A DNA stretch of 36,495 nucleotides from a bacterium (GTDB lineage Bacteria > DUMJ01). A program made the position numbers and the translations under genes. The notes under the pieces are model-generated. The model saw only the letters and a program-made list of their open reading frames with translations. It was not told where the DNA came from and searched no databases. Each line of letters begins with the position of its first letter. Position 1 is the first letter of the stretch. Positions 8,387-16,080 of this stretch are shown one piece after another. The stretch lies in assembly GCA_012839925.1 (NCBI GenBank), contig DUMJ01000049.1, positions 1 through 36,495 of the forward strand, in the 5' to 3' direction.

Positions 8387-8715
8387 ACCTTCTCAAATCT
8401 CTCTACATTAAGCACGAAGATGGTCGCTCCCCCAACCTGTACCTTTATTGGGTAGGGTATAAATCCCCCCATAGACTCCATCATACCCGGTGGGGTAGGG
8501 CTCATCAATCTTTCCCTGGATTTACAGGTACTGCCAACTATGCTCAGCACATCATCAACAAGGTCATTCTCTACCCCTACCAGTATGGTCGAATTACCCT
8601 CTCTCAAAAATCCTCCGGTACTTGCCAGTTTTGTCGCTCCGAAACCCTTCTCTATCAGGTTAGATATAAGAAGGTCAGCATCACTTGACTGTGTAATTAT
8701 AAGTATAAGTTTCAC
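8383..8715 (-). CDS. darA: Cyclic-di-AMP receptor, PII-like (DarA/PstA/YaaQ family), GTG start
   Basis: This 110-aa PII-fold protein begins MKLILIITQSSDADLLISNL and has the family segments KLASTGGFLREGNSTILVG and a long B-loop-type region containing SRERL and PPGMMESMGGFIPYP. DarA/PstA proteins are trimers that bind c-di-AMP, linked to osmolyte and potassium homeostasis; the downstream target is unknown (established knowledge). Translation starts at GTG 8715 behind a perfect AAGGAGGTGA. It sits between an MscS channel and holB; in Bacillus the equivalent gene lies between tmk and holB. No diadenylate cyclase gene is in view. Confidence 0.92.
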   Translation of the reverse strand: MKLILIITQSSDADLLISNLIEKGFGATKLASTGGFLREGNSTILVGVENDLVDDVLSIVGSTCKSRERLMSPTPPGMMESMGGFIPYPIKVQVGGATIFVLNVERFEKV

Positions 8716-8728
8716 TCTTTCACCTCCT

Positions 8729-9493
8729 TCACGCTATAATCAGGTTCTCTTTTTCTACCCCCTCTTTTAAGGAAAGTAAAAAGAAAGGTTCTATTACCTT
8801 TTTCTTTGGTGCTATAACCTTACAGGAGACCATTACCTTTAAAGTCGCAGCATCAAACGCCTGTATACCATCTATCCTTGGACCCTCTATTAGTTCTTTA
8901 TCATATTTGTCCTGCAGTTTGTCTTTCGTATAACTTATAACTCTTTCAAGCTTTTCTAAAGGTTCTTTACTACTCACATTTAGCGTATACAATATCCTGG
9001 ACCACCTGTCACTCAGATTAGCCACCTGAGAGATTGTGCTGTTAGGGACGATATATAGCGCTCCAGAGTCATCTCTGACTCTGGTAATCCTTAATGTTAA
9101 ACTTTCTACCGTGCCTTGAATAGCACCTATCTTTACCTCATCTCCAATATCGTACTGATTTTCTAGTATTATAAAAAAACCATTAATCGTATCCCTTATG
9201 AGGTTCTGAGAACCAAAACTGACAGCTAAACCTAGTATACCTGCTCCAGCAATAAATGGACTCGGGTCTATGTTTAATAATCTCAAAACCCAGATTACTG
9301 CAGCTACACCTATAACAACTCTTATTATCCAGGTTATAAGAGAGCCTAGGGTGATGATGCGCTGCTTATCCCCTCTGTATTGAAGATTACCAATCTTTAA
9401 TATTAAATAATTACCTATTGAATTGGACAGATACCACAGTACGATTGAACCTGCAATGACAGAGACAAGCCTTATCAGTGTTCCCAGATTCAT
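8729..9493 (-). CDS. mscS: Small-conductance mechanosensitive channel, MscS family
   Basis: This 254-aa membrane protein has about three N-terminal helices. The pore helix is glycine/alanine-rich (FIAGAGILGLAVSFGSQNLI), followed by the beta domain signature QYDIGDEVKIGAIQGTVESL and RITRVRDDSGALYIVPNSTI. It opens on membrane tension to release solutes under hypo-osmotic shock. It overlaps tmk by 4 nt and is 13 nt from the c-di-AMP receptor gene, replacing the position where Bacillus has no channel gene. The placement of an osmotic valve beside a c-di-AMP receptor is functionally suggestive. Confidence 0.93.
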   Translation of the reverse strand: MNLGTLIRLVSVIAGSIVLWYLSNSIGNYLILKIGNLQYRGDKQRIITLGSLITWIIRVVIGVAAVIWVLRLLNIDPSPFIAGAGILGLAVSFGSQNLIRDTINGFFIILENQYDIGDEVKIGAIQGTVESLTLRITRVRDDSGALYIVPNSTISQVANLSDRWSRILYTLNVSSKEPLEKLERVISYTKDKLQDKYDKELIEGPRIDGIQAFDAATLKVMVSCKVIAPKKKVIEPFFLLSLKEGVEKENLIIA

Positions 9494-10098
9494 TGCATAA
9501 ACCTCTCAAGTTTATCCAGTACAATCGAGGCTATTTCTCCCGGCTCTTTTGTCCCATCAACAACCATATATCTATACCTGAATCTTTCTGCCAGTTTTAG
9601 ATATCCATCTCTTACTCTTTCATAAAAATTTAGACCTTCCAATTCCAACCTGTCCTTCTTTTTACTCTCTAACCTTTTTATACCTGTAGAGGGGTCTATA
9701 TCTAAAAGGACCGTTAAGTTCGGGAATACCCCTGATATAGCTGTTTTATTTATCTCATATATAAACTTTAAGGGCACCCCTTTGCCGTATCCCTGGTATG
9801 CGAAAGAGGAATCAACGTATCTCTCTGATATTACAATCTTACCAGAATTAAGAGCTGGAAGAACTATTCTCCTTACAAAAATTGCTCTACTTGTAGCGTA
9901 GAGATAAACTTCTTCTACTGGAGAAATAAATACATTCGGATCTAACAGCATATCCCTTATCTTTTCTCCGATACCTGTACTGCCAGGCTCTCTTACAGCT
10001 ATAAAATTGGCATTCCTCTTTTCCAGCTCTTTTTGTATAATGGAAATTACAGTACTCTTTCCACTACCGTCAATACCTTCTAAAGTAAAAAATGGCAT
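9490..10098 (-). CDS. tmk: Thymidylate kinase
   Basis: This 202-aa enzyme converts dTMP to dTDP with ATP. P-loop EGIDGSGKST is at residues 7-16, the catalytic loop appears as REPGST (36-41; usual REPGGT), and DRY is present as ERYVDSSFAYQG. A LID region KKKDRLELEG follows. The start ATG overlaps the stop of the R3H ATPase gene as TGATG and the 3' end overlaps mscS by 4 nt, so all three are translationally coupled. Together with the two deoxynucleoside kinases it makes this operon a DNA-precursor operon. Confidence 0.95.
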   Translation of the reverse strand: MPFFTLEGIDGSGKSTVISIIQKELEKRNANFIAVREPGSTGIGEKIRDMLLDPNVFISPVEEVYLYATSRAIFVRRIVLPALNSGKIVISERYVDSSFAYQGYGKGVPLKFIYEINKTAISGVFPNLTVLLDIDPSTGIKRLESKKKDRLELEGLNFYERVRDGYLKLAERFRYRYMVVDGTKEPGEIASIVLDKLERFMQ

Positions 10099-11606
10099 CA
10101 GGGCAATATCCTTACTCTTCTATAAGGCTCTTCACCCACACTATCAGAGTGCAACTGATATTTTTCTATGATCTGGTGCTGAATTCTTCTTACTCTGGCA
10201 TTCTGAGGGGAAAGTTCTACAGGCTCCAGTGTCTCAATAGCCCTTCTTATTCCCTCATCTATCTCGGCTAGTAATCTATCATACTCAGAATCTTCTCCAT
10301 CCTCATCTAGAAAGTATCTGTTTAGAAAGTTTTTTATCTGAACCAGAGTATTGCTCTTTATAGTATATATAGGTATATCTCTATGAGCTTTGGCTATCAA
10401 CTTATTACCCTCTCTTTTACCATGAGAGGTGAGCGTAAGGATGAAGTCTGCCTCTTCCAGCCTCTTAGTAATAAGAGCCGGTATATCAAGTTCTCTTATT
10501 GCTTTTTCCAATCTATTTCTGCTTATGCCGAACGGATAAACCTTAAGGTGATGATCTTCCTCAGGTCCATTTAAGGTCATATACTCTTCTGTCGGTATGG
10601 CTTCTTCTTCCACAACCTCATAGGTATTTCCCTTTCTTACCCTGATCTCAGGTCTAGGGTCATAACCTTTCAACATGTAGTCTATAACTTGAGCCACATC
10701 ATGATGAATGGCAAGGGTATCTCTATCTCTTATCTCTATAACTATATCGAAGGTTGGTGGAGCTTTCCTCTCTAAGACTGTCTTCTGAGTTCCCCTCTTT
10801 TTGGCTTCTTCATCACTTAATGTTACCGCTTGGATACCACCAACAACATCGGAAAGTGTGGGATTCAGTAGTATATTTTCAAGAGTTATTCCGTGAGCAG
10901 TACCTATCAGCTGAACCCCTCTCTCAGCTATAGTTCTGGCTGCTTTAGCCTCTAACTCTGTTCCTATCTCATCTATCACTATAACCTCTGGCATATGATT
11001 CTCTACTGCCTCTATCATCACATCATGCTGTCTTTCAGGAGAAGAGACCTGCATCCTCCGGGCTCTTCCTATACCGGGATGAGGTATATCGCCATCTCCA
11101 CCTATCTCGTTAGATGTATCTACTACTACAACTCTTTTCTTAAACTCATCACTGAGTATTCTGGCGACTTCTCTCAGCATAGTAGTCTTACCAACACCAG
11201 GTTTACCCAGTAGAAGAATACTCTTCCCCCTCTCAATAACATCTCTTATTATATCTACCGTTCCATATACCGCTCTACCGACCCTCAGAGTAAGACCTAT
11301 TATTTCTCCTCTCCTGTTCCTTATACAGGATATCCGGTGGAGAGTCTTTGGTATACCTGCTCTGTTGTTACCGTTAAAACTTCCAACCTTAGAGACTATA
11401 TAGTTTATATCCTCCATAGTTATTGGAATCTCGGATAGTAATATCCCTCTGTTGGGGAACCTTGCCTCAGGTTCTCTCCCCAAATCAATAATAACTTCTA
11501 TTAAGTCTTCCAGCCCCTCAAGTTTATAAATCTTCTCCTTGAGGAATGGTGGAAGTATATCCAGTAATTCTTCTATATTATCTGTTACCTGAATCCTTGA
11601 ATTCAT
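10098..11606 (-). CDS. R3H-domain AAA ATPase (Ycf45/SpoIIIAA-like)
   Basis: A protein of about 502 aa. The core P-loop GKPGVGKTTM is near residues 133-142 and Walker B VIVIDEIG near 208-215. Conserved SSPERQHDVMIEAVENHMP and GTAHG elements between them are typical of the single-stranded nucleic-acid-binding R3H/Ycf45 family and of the related SpoIIIAA ATPases. The C-terminus is an R3H domain (RVRRIQHQIIEKYQLHSDS, with R and H spaced by three). Cellular role is unknown. The frame is open back to a TTG at 11660, but that stretch contains a TATAAT-like sequence. I choose ATG 11606, which restores the usual N-terminus IQVTDNIEELLDILPP. It is coupled to tmk. Confidence 0.85.
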   Translation of the reverse strand: MNSRIQVTDNIEELLDILPPFLKEKIYKLEGLEDLIEVIIDLGREPEARFPNRGILLSEIPITMEDINYIVSKVGSFNGNNRAGIPKTLHRISCIRNRRGEIIGLTLRVGRAVYGTVDIIRDVIERGKSILLLGKPGVGKTTMLREVARILSDEFKKRVVVVDTSNEIGGDGDIPHPGIGRARRMQVSSPERQHDVMIEAVENHMPEVIVIDEIGTELEAKAARTIAERGVQLIGTAHGITLENILLNPTLSDVVGGIQAVTLSDEEAKKRGTQKTVLERKAPPTFDIVIEIRDRDTLAIHHDVAQVIDYMLKGYDPRPEIRVRKGNTYEVVEEEAIPTEEYMTLNGPEEDHHLKVYPFGISRNRLEKAIRELDIPALITKRLEEADFILTLTSHGKREGNKLIAKAHRDIPIYTIKSNTLVQIKNFLNRYFLDEDGEDSEYDRLLAEIDEGIRRAIETLEPVELSPQNARVRRIQHQIIEKYQLHSDSVGEEPYRRVRILP

Positions 11607-11648
11607 TACTCCTATCGATACCTCTTTTAGAAATATTTTTACAATAAC

Positions 11649-11654
11649 ATTATA
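11649..11654 (-). promoter_or_regulatory. Possible internal promoter -10 before the R3H ATPase gene
   Basis: A perfect TATAAT (11654-11649) sits in the short gap after the aminotransferase gene and would start RNA about 36 nt before ATG 11606. No convincing -35 is visible, so an internal promoter is only possible. Confidence 0.3.
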
Positions 11655-11663
11655 CCACAATCT

Positions 11664-12836
11664 TTATTGCAGATACATAGAACCTATGGCGTTTCCCGCT
11701 TCTGATATAAGCTCCTCATCTGCTACTAGGGCTACCCTTATAAAACCTTCTCCATGTTTCCCAAAACTATCTCCAGGTGATACCACTATACTCTTTTCAT
11801 CGAGAAGTTTATCAGAGAAATTCAGAGATGTATAACCTGGAGGGATTCTCAGCCATACATACATTGTAGCTTTAGGGACTCTGGGATAGACCCCGTATCC
11901 ATTCAATGTGCTGATAAAGAGGTCTCTCCTCCTGGAATAAGTTTCTACCGTACGTCTTATGTCGTCCAGAGGTCCATTAAGGGCTGATATACAGGCATAC
12001 TGAATAGCCTCAAATATACCGTAATCTATATAACTCTTTATCTGTGCCAGTTTGGAGATGACATCTCTATTACCGACCACATACCCTGTCCTCCACCCTG
12101 CCATATTAAATGTTTTGGAGAAAGTATTAAACTCTACCGCACGCTCTTTAGCCCCATCCACCTCTAATAAACTTGGAGCCTTATAGCCATCAAAACAGAT
12201 CTCTGAATATGCTAGATCACTTACCACTATAAAGTCATACTTTTCTGCCAGCTCCAGCACATTCTTATAGAATTCCACATCTACTGTACTTGTAGTTGGA
12301 TTATGGGGGAAACTTACTATCATAAGTTTAGTCTTGTTTAATATACTGGTGGGGATCTCGGTTAGATCCGGAGTAAAATCATTTCCCTCTCTCAGTGGTA
12401 AGAAGAATACCCTACCTCCGGCTATAAGAGTTCCATTGTAATGAGCTGGATAGGTGGGATTTAATGTAATGGTGAAATCTCCTGAGTCTATATAAGCCAG
12501 GGCAAGATGAGCTATCCCTTCTTTAGAACCAACTAAAGGGAAAACCTCCCCTTCAGGGTCAAGGTTTACATTAAATCTTCTCTTATACCATTGAGCTATA
12601 CTCTCCCTCAACTGGGGTAACCCCTTACTATTTGGATATCTATGGGTCTCCTTTCTATTTGAGACAGCTTCTACCAAAGCCTCCACTATATGCCTGGGGG
12701 TTGGGAGATCGGGGCTTCCCATCCCCAAATCTATTATCCTTTTTCCCTCTGCTCTTAGCCTCAATTTCTTTACATCCTGTGTAGAAAAAACATATGGCAT
12801 CAATTGATCGAATCTTTTTGAAGGGTTTTTTGGCAT
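11664..12836 (-). CDS. Class I/II aminotransferase (AlaC/LL-DAP-aminotransferase-like)
   Basis: This 390-aa fold-type I PLP aminotransferase has the Schiff-base lysine in FSKTFNMAGWRTGY (K241), the cofactor phosphate arginine R249, N in FPHNPTT, and D/Y in VVSDLAYSEICFDG. The carboxylate-binding arginine lies in GEGFIRVAL near the C-terminus. The sequence pattern is closest to the AlaC (alanine:2-oxoglutarate) and related LL-diaminopimelate aminotransferases; the two cannot be separated here. It is the first gene of the long leftward operon, with an AGGAGAGGA Shine-Dalgarno and a good promoter upstream. It is divergent from the PocR-AraC regulator gene. Confidence 0.88.
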   Translation of the reverse strand: MPKNPSKRFDQLMPYVFSTQDVKKLRLRAEGKRIIDLGMGSPDLPTPRHIVEALVEAVSNRKETHRYPNSKGLPQLRESIAQWYKRRFNVNLDPEGEVFPLVGSKEGIAHLALAYIDSGDFTITLNPTYPAHYNGTLIAGGRVFFLPLREGNDFTPDLTEIPTSILNKTKLMIVSFPHNPTTSTVDVEFYKNVLELAEKYDFIVVSDLAYSEICFDGYKAPSLLEVDGAKERAVEFNTFSKTFNMAGWRTGYVVGNRDVISKLAQIKSYIDYGIFEAIQYACISALNGPLDDIRRTVETYSRRRDLFISTLNGYGVYPRVPKATMYVWLRIPPGYTSLNFSDKLLDEKSIVVSPGDSFGKHGEGFIRVALVADEELISEAGNAIGSMYLQ

Positions 12837-12872
12837 ATTATTAATCCTCTCCTTTTTAATGTAAATTTTCTA

Positions 12873-12902
12873 TATATAACAATGAACTGTTATCTATGTC
12901 AA
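12873..12902 (-). promoter_or_regulatory. Promoter of the long housekeeping operon, with an inverted repeat in its spacer
   Basis: Minus-strand -35 TTGACA (12902-12897) is followed after 18 nt by TATATA (12878-12873), or after 17 nt by TTATAT. Within the spacer, ATAACA (12876-12881) and TGTTAT (12888-12893) form a perfect inverted repeat separated by 6 nt, a plausible operator. Confidence 0.7.
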
Positions 12903-12956
12903 GGAGTATGGAAATGAATTATCGATATGCTGGAGTTATTCTTTACGCAACTTTGG

Positions 12957-12985
12957 TTGAATATAAATGAGATTTAATCTAGAAT
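12957..12985 (+). promoter_or_regulatory. Promoter of the PocR-AraC regulator; transcript probably leaderless
   Basis: TTGAAT (12957-12962), a 17-nt spacer, then TAGAAT (12980-12985). The ATG begins at 12992, only 6 nt after the -10, which is where the transcript should start. No Shine-Dalgarno precedes the ATG. Confidence 0.6.
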
Positions 12986-12991
12986 ACTATT

Positions 12992-13939
12992 ATGAGTGAG
13001 ATTAAATCTGATTTTCAGAACTATATGGAATCCATCCAGACAGTAAGTGGTATGGAGATATGCATCTATGATCTGACTTATTTTACTTATAAGGTCGATG
13101 GTCTATATATCGATTTGAGTTTTAGAAGCCACAATTCTCCGATATGTATGCTTACTAAACTCTCTAAAAAGAGGCATCGGGACTGTATAAAAACAGAACA
13201 TAATCGTTTAATATTAGCATCTAACAGTGGGGGAAATTTTTTAATTGATACCTGTCACTGTGGATTGGCAGATATAATTGTTCCCATATCTATCGGCAGT
13301 CAACTGGTAGGGGGGATATTCCTGGGTCAGGTTTTTCTGGAAGATTACCCCGGTGATTCTCTCTACAGAGAATATCTCGCTGGATATGACGATGTCGCTC
13401 TGGAAGATATCTTGAGAGAGGTCAGGGATGTCCCTGTTAAGACATACAAAGAACTGCTATCCTGGAAAGATGTCTGCAGACTGGCAAGTTCTTATATAGA
13501 AGAAAAAGTAAAATTATATGAATTCAAAAAGACCAGAGATGACAGGTCTTACTATATCTCCCTCACAGACATGCTACCAACACTTTCAGAACCCATGCAG
13601 AAGGCTATGAATATAATAATAAAAAGGGTAAATAAAGGGATCAATCTTGAACAGGTAGCTTCCTCTGTAGGTTACAGCCCATCTCAGTTCAGCAGAAAAT
13701 TTAAAAGGGAAACTGGTATGACCTTTTCCAAATGTCTTAAGAGACTGAGGATAGAACTTGCCCAATATTTATTGAAGGATATGAACAGGGGTATATGTGA
13801 GGTTGCCTATGAGGTTGGTTATAGCGATGTTCCCTCATTCCTGCGAGCATTCAAAGAAGAGACAGGGATGACACCCAGCAAATGGCTTTTATATCATGTT
13901 CCCATCAAAACTCATACCAGAGAGGAATTCAGCATATAA
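12992..13939 (+). CDS. AraC-family transcriptional regulator with N-terminal PocR sensory domain
   Basis: This 315-aa protein has a PocR ligand-binding domain (about residues 8-170) with the family core DTCHCGLADIIVPI and GSQLVGGIFLGQVF. A C-terminal AraC double helix-turn-helix domain (about 205-300) follows, with VASSVGYSPSQFSRKFKRET and ICEVAYEVGYSDVPSFLRAF. PocR domains are PAS-like sensors of small molecules, 1,2-propanediol in the founding member (established knowledge). Cysteines C-x-C at the CHC motif may matter. It is divergent from the housekeeping operon and lies 95 nt upstream of the SBP5 gene, its likely target. No SD is visible, consistent with a leaderless message. Confidence 0.92.
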   Translation: MSEIKSDFQNYMESIQTVSGMEICIYDLTYFTYKVDGLYIDLSFRSHNSPICMLTKLSKKRHRDCIKTEHNRLILASNSGGNFLIDTCHCGLADIIVPISIGSQLVGGIFLGQVFLEDYPGDSLYREYLAGYDDVALEDILREVRDVPVKTYKELLSWKDVCRLASSYIEEKVKLYEFKKTRDDRSYYISLTDMLPTLSEPMQKAMNIIIKRVNKGINLEQVASSVGYSPSQFSRKFKRETGMTFSKCLKRLRIELAQYLLKDMNRGICEVAYEVGYSDVPSFLRAFKEETGMTPSKWLLYHVPIKTHTREEFSI

Positions 13940-14034
13940 GGTTAATTTTTTAGCATCATATGCTATTGTATTGTCCCTACTTTAGATTTATGATGATACA
14001 AAATTCAAGTCTCATACTATGAGGAGGAATCTGT

Positions 14035-16017
14035 ATGTTTAAGTATCTGAAAGTTTTTTCGGTTTTATTACTGGTATTAAGCTTATCTTTAGGCTTCATA
14101 CTGAATGTATCTTCTCAGGAGAAACCTGCAGGGGTAAAAATTTATAACAGCCCCAGCGAATATCAGAAATCTGCAGGAAAGAGTATAACAAAGTATAGTG
14201 AATCTCCTATGCTATCTGGACTGGTAAAACAGGAAAAGTTACCATCGGTTGAACAAAGGCTCCCTAAAAACCCTGTGGTGGTCCAGCCTCTGGAAGAGAT
14301 AGGGCAGTATGGTGGTACCTGGTATATCGCTGTAACAGGAAGACACTATGCCCTTATGTCCTATCTTACAGGACGTATAGCAGATATGGATTTATTTCAG
14401 TACGATTTTAGCGGTACCAGATTACTCCCAAATCTGGTCGATAGATGGAAGGTTTCCAGAGATGCCAAGACCTATACCATTCACTTTAGGGAGGGTTTAA
14501 AATGGTCTGATGGTGAGCCATTTACTACCGATGACATTATGTTCTGGTATAAAGAGATTCTCACCAATAAAGAACTTACCCCTACCCCTCCTTCATGGAT
14601 GAGGATGGGAGATAAGCTTATAGAGATAAAGCAGATCGATAAGTATACAATAGAATTCGATCTGCCAAGCCCCAACGGTGTATTTCTCTACAATATTCAG
14701 GGGAACTTTCCTCTCTTACCTAAACATTACCTGAAACAATTTCACCCAAACTATACACCCGTAGAAAAATTAAATGATATGGCTAAGAAGGCTGGATTTG
14801 AAGCCTGGCATCAACTCTTTGGAGATAAATCAAATGGCAGTGGTTACTATACCAATCCAGACTGTCCAGTCCTCAGAATGTGGAAGGTGGTCTCAATCAC
14901 TCCAAACAGAGTGGTGGCTGAGAGAAATCCTTACTACTGGAAGGTCGATACTGTGGGTAATCAGTTACCATATATTGACAGGTTAGTAATAGATATCGTA
15001 TCCAATGCCGAGGTTGTGAAAATGAAGGCAATGGCGGGAGAACTCTCCCTTCAGACATTCCATTTCTCCCTGACCGATTATCCATTGTTAAAGGAGGGAG
15101 AAAAGAAGGGTGACTATAGAGTTCTGCTCTGGCCATCTACAGGTGCAGATGCAGTTCTTATGATAAACCATACCTATAATGAAGACCCGGTTATAGCCAG
15201 GCTTCTAAATGACCCAAGATTCAAGAGGGCATTATCTTTAGCTATAAATAGAGAGGAGATTAACCAGCTTTATGCCCTTGGTCTTGGTAGAGCAACTCAA
15301 TATTCACCTGCAGTAACAGATCCGGTATATGAGAAAAGATACTCAGAGGCTTATGCAAAATTTGATCCAGCCTCTGCGAATAAGCTTCTCGATTCTATCG
15401 GATTGACCAAAAGAGATAGAGATGGTTATAGATTGAGACCTGATGGGAAGAGGCTTGCAATTTCTGTTCTTGTAGCTACGGACTGGCCTATGCATTCTGA
15501 TATCTGCGAGATGCTGAAGAGTTACTGGAAAGATATAGGGATAGAATTACTTATACAGCCAACAAGTTTTGAGCTGAGGAGTCAGAGGGTAGCAGCAAAC
15601 TCTTACCAGATTGTTATATGGAAGATAGACGTCCTGTTTTATCCACACTATATAAACCTGGCTCGTGGTGCTATGAGTGCTTTTAGTGAAGGTCCAGAGG
15701 CTGTAGGTCCGCTATGGAGAGACTGGGAGGTTTCAGGCGGTAAAAGTGGTGTAAAACCCTCTGCAGATTGGCTTAAGGTAAAAGAGTATATGGAAAAGTC
15801 TGCTGCCTCTCCGAGTGAGAGAGAAAGAATTCTGTATGCCAAGAAGATGTGGGACCTGTATACCAAGAACCTCTGGAGTATTGGTATACTGCAACAGTTA
15901 CCTATACCGATAGTTGTGAAGAATAACTTCAGAAATGTCCCGGATGGATTACCAAACAGCTGGACGATCAGAACCCCTGTCAATGGGGCTGTTGAGCAGT
16001 TCTTTATAAAGCAATAA
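14035..16017 (+). CDS. ABC transporter solute-binding protein, family 5 (peptide/oligosaccharide type)
   Basis: This 660-aa exported protein has a signal peptide at residues 1-27 (hydrophobic VLLLVLSLSLGFIL; no clear lipobox cysteine). The SBP_bac_5 core starts about residue 90: KWKVSRDAKTYTIHFREGLKWSDG is the classic motif (here at about 140-165), then FTTDDIMFWYKEI and FKRALSLAINREEI. At 660 aa it is longer than peptide-binding DppA and in the range of oligosaccharide-binding members. No permease gene is adjacent. The dppBCD-like operon at 1-2395 is a candidate partner (inference). Preceded by a GGAGGAAT Shine-Dalgarno and placed directly downstream of the PocR-AraC gene, which probably controls it. 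Confidence 0.93.
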   Translation: MFKYLKVFSVLLLVLSLSLGFILNVSSQEKPAGVKIYNSPSEYQKSAGKSITKYSESPMLSGLVKQEKLPSVEQRLPKNPVVVQPLEEIGQYGGTWYIAVTGRHYALMSYLTGRIADMDLFQYDFSGTRLLPNLVDRWKVSRDAKTYTIHFREGLKWSDGEPFTTDDIMFWYKEILTNKELTPTPPSWMRMGDKLIEIKQIDKYTIEFDLPSPNGVFLYNIQGNFPLLPKHYLKQFHPNYTPVEKLNDMAKKAGFEAWHQLFGDKSNGSGYYTNPDCPVLRMWKVVSITPNRVVAERNPYYWKVDTVGNQLPYIDRLVIDIVSNAEVVKMKAMAGELSLQTFHFSLTDYPLLKEGEKKGDYRVLLWPSTGADAVLMINHTYNEDPVIARLLNDPRFKRALSLAINREEINQLYALGLGRATQYSPAVTDPVYEKRYSEAYAKFDPASANKLLDSIGLTKRDRDGYRLRPDGKRLAISVLVATDWPMHSDICEMLKSYWKDIGIELLIQPTSFELRSQRVAANSYQIVIWKIDVLFYPHYINLARGAMSAFSEGPEAVGPLWRDWEVSGGKSGVKPSADWLKVKEYMEKSAASPSERERILYAKKMWDLYTKNLWSIGILQQLPIPIVVKNNFRNVPDGLPNSWTIRTPVNGAVEQFFIKQ

Positions 16018-16029
16018 TTTTATCCTAAT

Positions 16030-16063
16030 GAGGGAGGACTGTGAAATTTTCAAGCCCTCCCTC
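16030..16063 (+). promoter_or_regulatory. Strong intergenic hairpin between SBP5 and UROD-like genes
   Basis: GAGGGAGG (16030-16037) pairs perfectly with CCTCCCTC (16056-16063), and an inner TGAAA/TTTCA (16042-16052) can extend the structure. It is not followed by a T tract. It may be an mRNA-stabilising or attenuating hairpin that keeps binding-protein mRNA above that of downstream genes, or a weak terminator. Confidence 0.6.
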
Positions 16064-16080
16064 TTATCGGAGAAGTAGAG

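Noticed and set aside
11606..11660. TTG 11660 as start of the R3H ATPase
   Set aside because: It would include a TATAAT-like sequence in the coding region and adds residues unlike the family; ATG 11606 fits better.
13940..14034. AraC half-sites or a clear promoter before the SBP5 gene
   Set aside because: Only a weak TTGTCC-17-TGATAC and short imperfect repeats are visible, too little to call.
14104..14260. SBP5 as a lipoprotein
   Set aside because: No cysteine lies in a lipobox position after the hydrophobic signal segment.
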